This document shows, one piece after another, positions 56,401 through 64,000 of a DNA stretch of 64,000 nt; positions within the stretch are counted from its first letter, which is position 1; each line of letters starts with the position of its first letter. The notes under the pieces were generated by a model. The model did not search any database and was not told the DNA's origin. It saw only the letters and a program-made list of their open reading frames with translations. The position numbers were made by a program, and so were the translations under genes. This DNA comes from Agromyces humatus (GTDB lineage: Bacteria; Actinomycetota; Actinomycetes; Actinomycetales; Microbacteriaceae): the NCBI RefSeq assembly GCF_021228295.1, contig NZ_JAJQPD010000006.1, forward strand, positions 264,580-328,579, read 5' to 3'.

Positions 56401-57314
56401 CCGCGGCGGCCGGTGCGCTGCAGGGCGCACGCCTCGGTCTCGACGGCATGCCCGCGTCGCCGCTCGCGGGCATCCCGCTCGTCTTCGTGTGCGCGGGCGT
56501 CGGTCTCGTCGGCGCGGCCGCGGCGGCGATGGCCGGGCGTGCGATCATCGCGGGCGCCCCGAATGACTCGGCGCTCGCTCGATCGCGCTGGCTGACCGCA
56601 CCCGCACTCGCGTACCTCGCGTTCGCGGCCTGGCCCGCGATCCGCACCGAGTGGCCCGAGATCTGGGCGATGTGGGCGCTCATGCTCGCCATACTCGCGA
56701 TCATGATGCTCGCGGCCGTGCGTTCGGTCACGGCCTTCACGAACCTGCCGCCCGTGTGGTTCGCCTTCACGATCGCATTCGTGACCGCGGTGGTCGCGTG
56801 GAGTCCGCGCGAACTGCGCGTGGAGTGGTTCTCGGTGCCGCTCGGGCTGTTCCTGCTCGCGGCGGGCGTGGTGGCGCTGCGGCGCGGTGTCGAGGGCGAC
56901 TCGGCCGTCGCCGGCGGCTCGCCCGCCGCTCGCCTCACGGCATGGCCCAGCGGATGGCGCGGATCATGGGCGTTGCTCGCGCCCGGTCTCGTCGTGCTGC
57001 TCTGCGCGTCGATCGCGGCGACGTTCACCGACCCGCAGACGTGGCGCGCGATCCTCGTGATCCTGTTCGCGCTCACTGCGATCCTCGTCGGCTCATCCCG
57101 CAAGCTCGCCGCACCGTTCCTCATCGGCATCATCGTGCTGCCCGTGGAGAACGTCGTCGTGTTCGCCGTGCAGATCGGCCGCGGCATCGAGTCGATGCCC
57201 TGGTGGATCACCCTCGCCGTCGTCGGCGCCGTGCTGCTCATCATCGCCGTCACGACCGAGCGGCGCGCGGGCGCCGAGCAGGGCATCGCGGCGAGGTTGG
57301 GTGATCTGCGATGA
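53475..57314 (+). CDS. Giant SCO7613-type polytopic membrane protein
   Basis: A 1279-residue protein with a short N-terminal zinc-ribbon-like part (CPAC...CPTC near residues 26-44), an acidic linker and then about 30 hydrophobic helices up to the end. It resembles actinobacterial proteins annotated by a SCO7613 C-terminal domain; function unknown. GTG at 53475 overlaps the Xre gene, so it is the last member of a coupled three-gene operon. Its large helix count is unlike a simple transporter. Confidence 0.82.
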   Translation: MTPPTISAARGWSDAAVAYLLDATACPACARDRLRDGRCPTCGAVIDAELGSAIAAASEQAAAAIRDRQMVVDRVPVPIAVGDRVGPADVAGPASAAAVGPEASDTFAPPPSANAPRPLATNARPESTATVQSVLAVAGAGLLAVAAVVFTFFNPDLTDHGVRSAIIAAITLVFLGGAWWLARRGLRFSAESVGGLGLVFGALDVASIVALATDPASAWLTAAVATLVGGAAMAALALAARIRIWFWAALVALATVPAMFGYAGEALGAALAGHLAAAYTAFALIVLARRVAPRFGGRLVAEERTLTVVQVAAVPLAIVLMPFVDTDSNAARWLLVVGVLTSISVLGVLSSRHPARRLWSAIAGFAGVAAIAVLPFATGLGDGLPAFWALAVLAAGTSVGLVAAWVLAPVLRGVVPHAFAGGVFGAVAASVAVPAFTGAMAVLTTLAGTLTPLPYDTPLTVTGDLVAVAVACAASAIGFASIAVITARRRRGVAVESEAAPQSGADGALGTIAGLLGMLAWLLLACAPGFPLGARIAIALALVLLVAAVLRFVAVLRPGTFLGGSLLGGAHVAILLAALLAGTDAATQPWAGIAVLVALTALALVTSAKLRFLYVGAGFAYSLSVVATVLGSTALEGIAQWCLTTAVGLLVAIVATFVQRVGARSWWAILAVAAVPFGIGIVQVVFERSGWTALSTGLMLLLAATLVVTRRPGLSVGLRTAAAALIVPSAAVVVVCLGAEVLAGSASPVVLPVIAALVAGVLPATAAIGRALERHGLGAVASRAARIAIEWSTLATGAIAVLLSLVRFAAGLETTLVVLVVLGLGATAMAVVQRRRLGWWLAAASFTGALWSTWGLAGVTEIEAYLVPPGLVAALVGAVLTARGARGLALVASGLLVAVLPTLLALAVSLRSATDGDGADLAADLRGWALIGAAWLIVAVGLVLGRGGRDDAAGGSARTARLRTLRPAVFATAIVAAAAGALQGARLGLDGMPASPLAGIPLVFVCAGVGLVGAAAAAMAGRAIIAGAPNDSALARSRWLTAPALAYLAFAAWPAIRTEWPEIWAMWALMLAILAIMMLAAVRSVTAFTNLPPVWFAFTIAFVTAVVAWSPRELRVEWFSVPLGLFLLAAGVVALRRGVEGDSAVAGGSPAARLTAWPSGWRGSWALLAPGLVVLLCASIAATFTDPQTWRAILVILFALTAILVGSSRKLAAPFLIGIIVLPVENVVVFAVQIGRGIESMPWWITLAVVGAVLLIIAVTTERRAGAEQGIAARLGDLR

Positions 57315-57343
57315 GGTGGGCGGTGGCCGGGCCCAGACAATCC

Positions 57344-57380
57344 GAAAGGCCCTGGCGTCAGTCGACTCGTCGGGCCTTTC
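57344..57380 (+). terminator. Terminator after the giant membrane gene
   Basis: GAAAGGCCC and GGGCCTTTC form a perfect nine-base stem with a 19-base loop, followed by TATG; 30 bases after the stop codon. Confidence 0.7.
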
Positions 57381-57486
57381 TATGCCGAAGCGTCCTTCGG
57401 TGGTGAGGAAGAGCATACGCCGGTCCGCGCGGATTGCAAGCAATTCATGACATTTGCTCGACAACGGGCCACTCGGGGGGAGTCCA

Positions 57487-57515
57487 AGACGCTGAAGCGA
57501 AACTCGACCGCGTTG
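57487..57515 (-). pseudogene. Possible decayed third copy of the ychF 3' end
   Basis: ACGCTGAAGCGAAACTCGAC and the following CGCGTTGC match the end of ychF at 25 of 29 bases in the same orientation, reading VEFRF on the minus strand. With the better copy at 58640 it suggests repeated duplication of the ychF end. Short, so chance similarity is possible. Confidence 0.35.
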
Positions 57516-57578
57516 CGTCACCGAACAACGTCTGGCTTGCAACCCACGTTGACCTGATTTCGAGTACGTCGCACTCAT

Positions 57579-58448
57579 TCAGGGCGTTGTCGCTTCAAGG
57601 TGGCCCAGTCGCCCAGCCAGCAGTTCGGCGAACGTCGCCACCTGCTGCTCGAGGATGCGACCGTCCGTGAGGACACGCACCTGGACAACGAGATTGCCGC
57701 GCTGCAGGTCCCACACGTATGACCGCCAGCGAGGGCCTGGGCTCCCCTCGCGCACCCATCCAACTGCGGCGACTTCGTTCGGCACGTCGATGGCCGCTTG
57801 CGACGTGATCTGCACGAGACTGGAATCGAGGCCGCCCGCTGTCGGTATGTCCAAGTCCTGCCATGGGCAGGCAGCAACTCGCTCGTGGAGGTCGCGCATG
57901 AATGCGCTAGCTTCCTCAGTCGTTGAGAAGGCGCGGGCCGCGATGTCGACCACCTCGTCGTCCGTCTCCCACGTCTGCACCCAGCTGATCGGGTCTGCTG
58001 AGGCGCTACCGGGCCCGGCAGCGATAAACGGCGCATTGGCCGGTAGGAACGCGCATTCCTCGTCTCCGCCGAGCGCGAGCCACTGCTCCCCTGCGGCCGG
58101 TGCAACCGCGGCCACAGTGCTCGGCTCGAGCGCCCCCACGCCGTAGCGCTCATCTTGGATTGACAGTTGGGCCACGTCTTCGGCGGAGATCGCTATCCGC
58201 GCCGCAGCGTCCAGTTCGAAGCACCGCTGGGGGCACGCAAGTGGAGCCTTCGCATCCGGCTGCTGCGGCGAACCATCGATGAACGGCTGGTCCGGACTCG
58301 TCTCGCTCAGACTATGCCCGATATAGGCGAACATGCCCAGAACAGGGACGGAGAGCACCACCACCACCGCGAGTGCGATCAGCGCCCATGCCCACCACCG
58401 CAAGCCACGCCTCTTGGCCGGGCTCGGCTCGACGATGATCTCACTCAA
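57579..58448 (-). CDS. Membrane-anchored hypothetical protein
   Basis: A 289-residue protein: short cytoplasmic tail, one helix (WWAWALIALAVVVVLSVPVLG), then an outside region with a Cys pair (ACPQRCFEL) and a compact second half (LVQITSQAAIDVPNEVAAVG and WVREGSPGPRWRSYVWDL). I do not recognise the family. TTG at 58448 is preferred, with GGAGGGG seven bases upstream; earlier TTG/GTG codons lack this. Codon use is less GC-biased than its neighbours, and it lies between ychF-end copies, hinting at acquisition. Confidence 0.7.
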   Translation of the reverse strand: MSEIIVEPSPAKRRGLRWWAWALIALAVVVVLSVPVLGMFAYIGHSLSETSPDQPFIDGSPQQPDAKAPLACPQRCFELDAAARIAISAEDVAQLSIQDERYGVGALEPSTVAAVAPAAGEQWLALGGDEECAFLPANAPFIAAGPGSASADPISWVQTWETDDEVVDIAARAFSTTEEASAFMRDLHERVAACPWQDLDIPTAGGLDSSLVQITSQAAIDVPNEVAAVGWVREGSPGPRWRSYVWDLQRGNLVVQVRVLTDGRILEQQVATFAELLAGRLGHLEATTP

Positions 58449-58639
58449 AGACAAACCCCTCCAACTCACGGACAATTACGAACAATCCCCAGGCGAATGA
58501 GAAGTTGTCCGGGGGTCACGGAGCGGCACTCCTCGTGCTGGCTGGAGCATATCCGTCACCGGAGGGTCCGATCCAGTGGCGCTGGCAATCACCGGAGAGT
58601 CAATGACAACTTTGTTGCAAACTCCCTGATAAGGGCGAA
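58449..58639. other. Gene-free stretch with insertion-sequence-like short repeats
   Basis: AGTTGTC (58503) and GACAACT (58605) form inverted ends around about 109 bases, and CACCGGAG occurs twice inside. No gene is visible. This may be the remains of an insertion sequence end. Confidence 0.35.
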
Positions 58640-58709
58640 TTACACGTTGAACCGGAACTCGACCACGTCGCCGTCCTGCATGACGTAGTCCTTGCCCTCC
58701 ATGCGGGCC
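58640..58709 (-). pseudogene. Duplicated ychF 3' end fragment
   Basis: 58641-58709 is identical to the last 69 bases before the ychF stop region (59309-59377) except for one base, in the same orientation. It still reads ARMEGKDYVMQDGDVVEFRF to a stop codon but has no gene body. Like an attachment-site duplication, it bounds the small LysR-like cassette. Confidence 0.9.
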
Positions 58710-58783
58710 GCGAGGGCGCGCGCAGGACGGCTCACGTAACCTGAAATCGGCCGCGGTACGCGCGGATCGACGAAAGGCTCCCC

Positions 58784-59128
58784 GTGAACATCACCCTGCT
58801 TCGACGTTTCGTCGCCGTTGCCGAGGAGCTGCACTTCCCACGTGCCGCCGATGCCCTCGGCATCCCGCTCGCCTCGCTCCACTCGTCGATCGAGAAACTC
58901 GAAACCGAGCTCGGGCGCCCGCTGTTCACCCGGCAGAGCCCGACCCGCCTGACCGAGTTCGGAGCAGCCTTTCTTTCCGAGGCCAGGGCCGAGATCGCCG
59001 GGGCGCCGCCGCCCGCCGAACAGCCCCCGGTGAAGGCCGGCGGCAAGGCGAAGGCTTCGAAGGGCAAGGGCCGCGCCCCCATCGTGAAGGGGCAGCCGAA
59101 GCCGTACAAGAAGCGCCAAGGACGCTGA
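58784..59128 (+). CDS. Small LysR-type HTH protein with basic tail
   Basis: A 114-residue protein whose first 65 residues are a LysR helix-turn-helix (LLRRFVAVAEELHFPRAADA then LGIPLASLHSSIEKLETELG). Instead of an effector domain there is a Lys/Pro-rich tail (GKAKASKGKGRAPIVKGQPK). Such short LysR proteins may be DNA-binding only. GTG at 58784 has AAAGG eight bases upstream. It lies between two copies of the ychF 3' end. Confidence 0.72.
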   Translation: MNITLLRRFVAVAEELHFPRAADALGIPLASLHSSIEKLETELGRPLFTRQSPTRLTEFGAAFLSEARAEIAGAPPPAEQPPVKAGGKAKASKGKGRAPIVKGQPKPYKKRQGR

Positions 59129-59283
59129 CGACGGCGGTCGTGCTCCTCGCGCCGCCCGCCACTCGGTCAGACCGAGGTGAGGTCGATGAATTCGACCGAC
59201 TGCCGAGGTCCGGCAAGACCGTCTACGGGTTCACGATCGGCATCTTTCCCACCGCCTACCCGGCCCTGCCGGCAGCAGAGTGA
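59129..59283 (+). other. Possible gene remnant
   Basis: A reading frame near the end decodes as KTVYGFTIGIFPTAYPALP and a stop, with coding-like third positions, but has no start. It may be the tail of a lost gene between the ychF copies. Nothing else is seen in this stretch. Confidence 0.3.
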
Positions 59284-59307
59284 GGTGGTTGCCTGCTTCT
59301 GCCGCTC

Positions 59308-60381
<1,074 letters not shown>

Positions 60382-60464
60382 GAGGGTCTATCGTACCGTC
60401 CGACGCCGGAACGCCTCGCGCTGGGTCATCCGGCAACTCCGATGCGTTCCAGTCCGAGCCGACC

Positions 60465-60872
60465 ATGTCGTCGCGCGACGGTTCGGGCGGGCACTTTGCC
60501 GACTTCGACCTGTACACGTGGGGGGCGTTCACGCTCGGCAACGCCGTCAGCCTCGAGAAGGCGCGCACCGACCACTTCCTTCCCTCGCTGGTCGAGGTCA
60601 CCGAGCCCGAGGTCGCGGGCATCGCCGTGGTGACGGCGAGCGGGTTCACCGTCGGTTCGACGGTGGCGGCCGTCAGCGAGATCGAGCCCCTTGTTCGCGA
60701 GGCGCGCGACGCCGACGCGTACTTCGAGTACCGCGTCGACCCTGAAGACCCTGCGTTGGTGCCTCCCGTGCCGGGCGGCGAAATCACCGACATGGTGGGG
60801 TTGCAAGCCGACGCGAGCGACACGACCATCACCCTGCTCAAGGCTCCCGTGCTCTCGTACTACCCGTTCTGA
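60465..60872 (+). CDS. Hypothetical protein
   Basis: A 135-residue soluble protein (DFDLYTWGAFTLGNAVSLEK at the start, SYYPF at the end) with alternating beta-like segments and strong coding bias. No known domain is recognised. The ATG is not backed by a strong ribosome site. It is divergent from ychF and converges on the EamA gene. Confidence 0.6.
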   Translation: MSSRDGSGGHFADFDLYTWGAFTLGNAVSLEKARTDHFLPSLVEVTEPEVAGIAVVTASGFTVGSTVAAVSEIEPLVREARDADAYFEYRVDPEDPALVPPVPGGEITDMVGLQADASDTTITLLKAPVLSYYPF

Positions 60873-60912
60873 CTCGCCTTCGGCCCGGATTTTCGCTGGC
60901 CCGGTAGTGCAA

Positions 60913-61824
60913 TCAGGGGACCGACATGCTGCTCGTGGTATCCGACGGACCGACTTTCGACCGGCGAACGTGAAGGGTCAGATAGACGCCCGCGATCACG
61001 AGGGCGCCGCCGATGATGGCGGGCAGCTCGAGCGTGGCGCCGAATGCGAGGGCGATGACGACGGTGAACACCGGCAACAGGTTGAGGAAGATGCCCGCCC
61101 GCGCAGGGCCGACCTTCGAGGCGCCGATGTTCCAGAGCGCATAGCCGGCCATCGACGGGAAGATCACGATGTAGGCGAGGCCGAGCGCGCCCGCTGCAGA
61201 CGACGGCAGCGAGACGCCGGTGACCGCGATGAGCGGCAGCATGGTGACGACGGCGAACACGGACTGCACCGCCGTCGCCGTGATCGGCGGGGTCACGAGT
61301 CGCCGCGAGATGAGCGAGTACACCGTCCACGCGAGCACCGATCCGATCACGAGCAGGTCGCCCGCGCCGAATCCCTGCTCGATGAGCAACCCGAGGTCGC
61401 CGCCGGTGAGCACGACCGTCACGCCGACGAACGCCACCACGAGGCCGAGCGCCTGCACGCGGTTCAGTCGCTCGTGCAGGAAGATCGCCGCGCCGAGCGC
61501 GATGGTGGCCGGGTTGATCGCGCTGATGACCGCCGCATTCACCGCCCCGGTGAGGCCGAGCGCCGCGTAGAGCAGCAGTGTGTAGCCGGTGAGCCCGAGC
61601 AGCGACTGCAGCAGGTGCAACTTCCACTCGTGCAGCGCCGCGCGCCAGTTCGGTCGTTCGATGAGCCACGCGAGCGCGACGAGCGGCAGAAACGCGAAGC
61701 ACCACCGGAAGAACGTCAGCGAGATCGGCGAGATCTCACGGGTCACCATCTCGCCGAAGACGTAGTTGCCGGCCCAGAAGAGGTTGGCGAGGGCCAGGAA
61801 GAGGTACATCCGGCCGCGGTTCAC
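60913..61824 (-). CDS. EamA/DMT family transporter
   Basis: A 303-residue membrane protein with ten predicted helices in two EamA halves (LFLALANLFWAGNYVFGEMV first; the second half starts about GAGDLLVIGSVLAWTVYSLI). Members export metabolites such as amino acids or their analogues; the substrate is unknown. GTG at 61824 is used; ATG five codons later is possible. Monocistronic. Confidence 0.9.
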   Translation of the reverse strand: MNRGRMYLFLALANLFWAGNYVFGEMVTREISPISLTFFRWCFAFLPLVALAWLIERPNWRAALHEWKLHLLQSLLGLTGYTLLLYAALGLTGAVNAAVISAINPATIALGAAIFLHERLNRVQALGLVVAFVGVTVVLTGGDLGLLIEQGFGAGDLLVIGSVLAWTVYSLISRRLVTPPITATAVQSVFAVVTMLPLIAVTGVSLPSSAAGALGLAYIVIFPSMAGYALWNIGASKVGPARAGIFLNLLPVFTVVIALAFGATLELPAIIGGALVIAGVYLTLHVRRSKVGPSDTTSSMSVP

Positions 61825-61899
61825 CGATCCAGCCTAATGCGGTCGAGTGGGCCGCCTCAGGCAGTTGCGGTACCGGATACCGACCCCTCTGGGATCGCG

Positions 61900-62712
61900 T
61901 CAGCCGACGAGGCCGAGTTCCTCGAGTGTCGTGAGCTGGTCGGCGCTGGGCGCGACGATCGGGGGGATCGCGCCCCAGTCGCTCATCTTCATGGTCGTCG
62001 TCATCGGGGTGCCATCAATCTCGAACGTGGAGACGACCTGGATCGGCCGGTCAGCCTCGTCGAGCCAGTAGTCGTAGAGGATCTCGTCGATTCCCAGCAG
62101 GGATGCCCCGAAGCCCTCCGCGGTCTTCCCGGTCACCTTGCCCGGATCGACGGTCACGGTGTATCGCGTGGCCTCGACACCGTCGACATCCTCAGGCCCG
62201 ACAAGCGTGACCGAGGTCGCCGCGCCGCGAACATCCTGCGACTGCTGGACGGGATCGATCGACGTCATCTGCTCTGCAACAGGGAGGAACGGGTTCCCTT
62301 CGTCAGTTGGGTCGACCTGCACGTACTTCTCACCTGTCAGGGACTCGATCTGGATGTACGTCCGATCGTCGACGAGTCGCAGCGACATCTGGGTGCCGTC
62401 GGCGTCGACTGCCGCGTCGAGGCCGGGCTTGCCGTTTCCGTTGTCGAACACCATCGCAGCCTCCATCGACATCGCACTCGCAGCGGAGATGCTCATGATC
62501 ATCCGAAACGACCCGGCCTGCTGCTGCGACTCGATGACCATGTCCATGAACTCGAGCGGCTCGTACTCGCGAGGCGCCTTCTCGGCCTGCGCTGACGCAT
62601 TCACCTCCCCGGTCGCACCCTTCGCCTCGGCCGGCGCCGAGGCGCACGCGCCGAGCCCCACGATCAGGAAGCCCGCGATCAGGGCAGAGACAGCAGGCTT
62701 CAGCACGCGCAT
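61900..62712 (-). CDS. LppX/LprG-like lipoprotein
   Basis: A 270-residue lipoprotein with signal peptide ending GLGAC (Cys23) and a LolA-like beta-sheet domain (MDMVIESQQQAGSFRMIMSI, TYIQIESLTGEKYVQVD, VEATRYTVTVDPGKV, WLDEADRPIQVVSTF). In mycobacteria related proteins carry lipids to the outer envelope; here the ligand is unknown. ATG at 62712 leads into the signal peptide. Confidence 0.85.
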   Translation of the reverse strand: MRVLKPAVSALIAGFLIVGLGACASAPAEAKGATGEVNASAQAEKAPREYEPLEFMDMVIESQQQAGSFRMIMSISAASAMSMEAAMVFDNGNGKPGLDAAVDADGTQMSLRLVDDRTYIQIESLTGEKYVQVDPTDEGNPFLPVAEQMTSIDPVQQSQDVRGAATSVTLVGPEDVDGVEATRYTVTVDPGKVTGKTAEGFGASLLGIDEILYDYWLDEADRPIQVVSTFEIDGTPMTTTMKMSDWGAIPPIVAPSADQLTTLEELGLVG

Positions 62713-62869
62713 GGGGATCCGTTCGGTGGGTCGAGGCGTCGGCCGTCGGGTACGGCGTCGATCGGCAGGGTTTCGTAGGAGAAAGGGGGCCGCACGCGGC
62801 CCGTGGCGATGAGTATAGCCACTGCTCGCCAGGTCGGCGCGGGCATGCAAGCCCCCTGCGGACTTCGAC

Positions 62870-63661
62870 CTATCCGAGCAGCCGGGTGCGGTAGCAGTGC
62901 GTGAGGTAGGGCACCTCGAGCTCATCGGCGCCGGCGAGATCGGGATGGGTCTCGAGCAGGGTCTCGAGGGCGGCGAGCATCGCGTGCTGCTCGGCCTCGG
63001 TCGAGGTGATGAAGTACGAGCGCGAGCGTACGAGGTCGAGGAACCGCTGGCGGGACATCCGTTCGACCCATTCGACCGTGTGCTCCTCGATGGCACCGAA
63101 CGGCGGCCCGACTTTGACGTAGGTCTCGAAGGTCGCGCTCGCGTCGTGGCGTTCGTCCATGATCTCGCCGGCCTGGCGAAGCCAGTCGGAACGGATGTCG
63201 CGACTGTTCCACACGAGTCCGAGCACGCCGCCCGGCCGCAGCACCCTGGCGATCTCGGGGACTGCGCGCGCGGGGATGAACCAATGCCAGGCCTGGCCTG
63301 CGACCACGGCGTCGACCGAGCGGTCTTCGAGGGGAATGTCCTCGGCCGTGCCGAGGATGCGCGGCACACCCGGCACCGCGATCTCGAGTTCATCGAGCAT
63401 CTCTTCGACGGGGTCGACGGCGGTGACGTCGCGGTCGAGTTCGACGAGCGCCTCGGTGAGCTTGCCGGTGCCGGCTCCGAGGTCGAGCACGCGGATCGCG
63501 TCGCCGATCAGCCACTCGATCGCCGCCGTCGGGTAGCCGGGGCGCGACCGGTGGTACACGGACGCCGCGGCGCCGAACGATCGCGCCGACCTGACCGTCG
63601 CGGGGTCGCCCGGGTCGGCGACCAGTCCGCCGCGTGTGGTCTCCGACCGCTCTTCGCCCAT
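62870..63661 (-). CDS. Class I SAM-dependent methyltransferase
   Basis: A 263-residue methyltransferase: RSFGAAASVYHRSRPGYP, then VLDLGAGTGKLTEAL (SAM site) and VVAGQAWHWF, typical of the UbiE/type 11 group with the AWHWF motif. Substrate unknown. ATG at 63661 with GAAGGGC upstream; earlier ATGs at 63685 and 63709 are less likely. Confidence 0.87.
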   Translation of the reverse strand: MGEERSETTRGGLVADPGDPATVRSARSFGAAASVYHRSRPGYPTAAIEWLIGDAIRVLDLGAGTGKLTEALVELDRDVTAVDPVEEMLDELEIAVPGVPRILGTAEDIPLEDRSVDAVVAGQAWHWFIPARAVPEIARVLRPGGVLGLVWNSRDIRSDWLRQAGEIMDERHDASATFETYVKVGPPFGAIEEHTVEWVERMSRQRFLDLVRSRSYFITSTEAEQHAMLAALETLLETHPDLAGADELEVPYLTHCYRTRLLG

Positions 63662-63737
63662 GAGGTGCCCTTCCGTCGCCGGTGCCATTCCACGCCCTGC
63701 GTGCGGCATCCGTCAACCTACGTCGCCCGATCGTCGG

Positions 63738-64000
63738 TCGAGCGGTGGATCGAGTAGCGCCACCGCCGTATCGAGATCTCGCGACGAAGTCGCGTATCGA
63801 GACCCGGTCGGCGTGCAGCCGATCGTCGGTCGAGTAGCCGATCGTCGGTCGAGTAGCGACGAAGTCGCGTATCGAGACCCGCCGCCGGGCAGCGAAGTTG
63901 CAGCCGATCGTCGGTCGAGTAGCGACGAAGTCGCGTATCGAGACCCGCCGCCGGGCAGCGAAGTTGCAGCCGATCGTCGGTCGAGTAGCGACGAAGTCGC
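63738..64000. repeat. Tandem 66-bp repeats running off the right end
   Basis: A unit of 66 bases starting CAGCCGATCGTCGGTCGAGT and passing through GCGACGAAGTCGCGTATCGA then GACCC is present in two full copies and a third cut by the window end, preceded by partial copies from 63738. It is the same family as the element in nadA and after dapD. Nothing else is seen in 63662-64000. Confidence 0.9.

Noticed and set aside
63738..64000. CRISPR array at the right end
   Set aside because: The whole 66-base unit repeats, including the part that would be a spacer; it is a plain tandem repeat.

Overview
The window is a GC-rich, densely coded stretch of a chromosome. Strong C/G third positions, frequent GTG and TTG starts, TANNNT -10 boxes placed six bases before a start codon, a fused dipeptide ABC ATPase, SigK/RskA-type and SCO7613-type genes, and an NrtR-nadABC operon all point to a high-GC actinobacterium. 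I infer a soil-type member of the Microbacteriaceae (Agromyces-like); no rRNA or other species marker is present. I see no phage, intact insertion sequence, CRISPR array, tRNA or rRNA.

Layout. 1-13 kb: lysine/diaminopimelate genes (dapE partial, dapD, and dapC behind ferredoxin fdxA), a YbdK-type carboxylate-amine ligase, a membrane-anchored penicillin-acylase-family hydrolase, an Lrp regulator divergent from ornithine cyclodeaminase and a CtlX-type hydrolase, citrate synthase, a lipoprotein/membrane-protein pair and an enoyl-CoA hydratase. 13-22 kb: secreted M23 peptidase, typA, and a peptide ABC transporter operon with a very strong hairpin between the binding-protein gene and the permease genes. 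22-26 kb: CPBP protein, small proteins, a SigK-like sigma/anti-sigma pair and a secreted-repeat lipoprotein. 26-31 kb: gcvT-gcvH-gcvP behind a tandem glycine riboswitch. 31-37 kb: nrtR-nadA-nadB-nadC-cysteine desulfurase, the de novo NAD operon plus the iron-sulfur supply NadA needs, preceded by a perfect 21-bp palindrome.

37-47 kb: drug-type MFS exporter, substrate-binding/VWA protein with a structured leader, phosphoribosyltransferase, PrmC-like methyltransferase, nucleoside deaminase, two Fpg/Nei-type glycosylases flanking a DUF4180 gene and a CWB2-M23 cell-wall protein. 47-52 kb: an ECF sigma factor followed by two tandem paralogous membrane-anchored proteins, then a secreted beta-propeller. 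52.7-57.3 kb: translationally coupled DUF2975 membrane protein, Xre regulator and a 1279-residue membrane protein. 57.4-60.4 kb: the 3' end of ychF is repeated once almost perfectly and perhaps once more in decayed form, with unusual small genes between the copies. 60.4-64 kb: hypothetical protein, EamA transporter, LppX-like lipoprotein, methyltransferase, then tandem repeats running off the end.

The most unusual features are palindromic repeat elements read through in frame as parts of NadA and NadB, the serial duplication of the ychF 3' end around small cassettes, the sigma factor with duplicated membrane partners, and a hairpin-rich unassigned interval at 40.3-40.6 kb.
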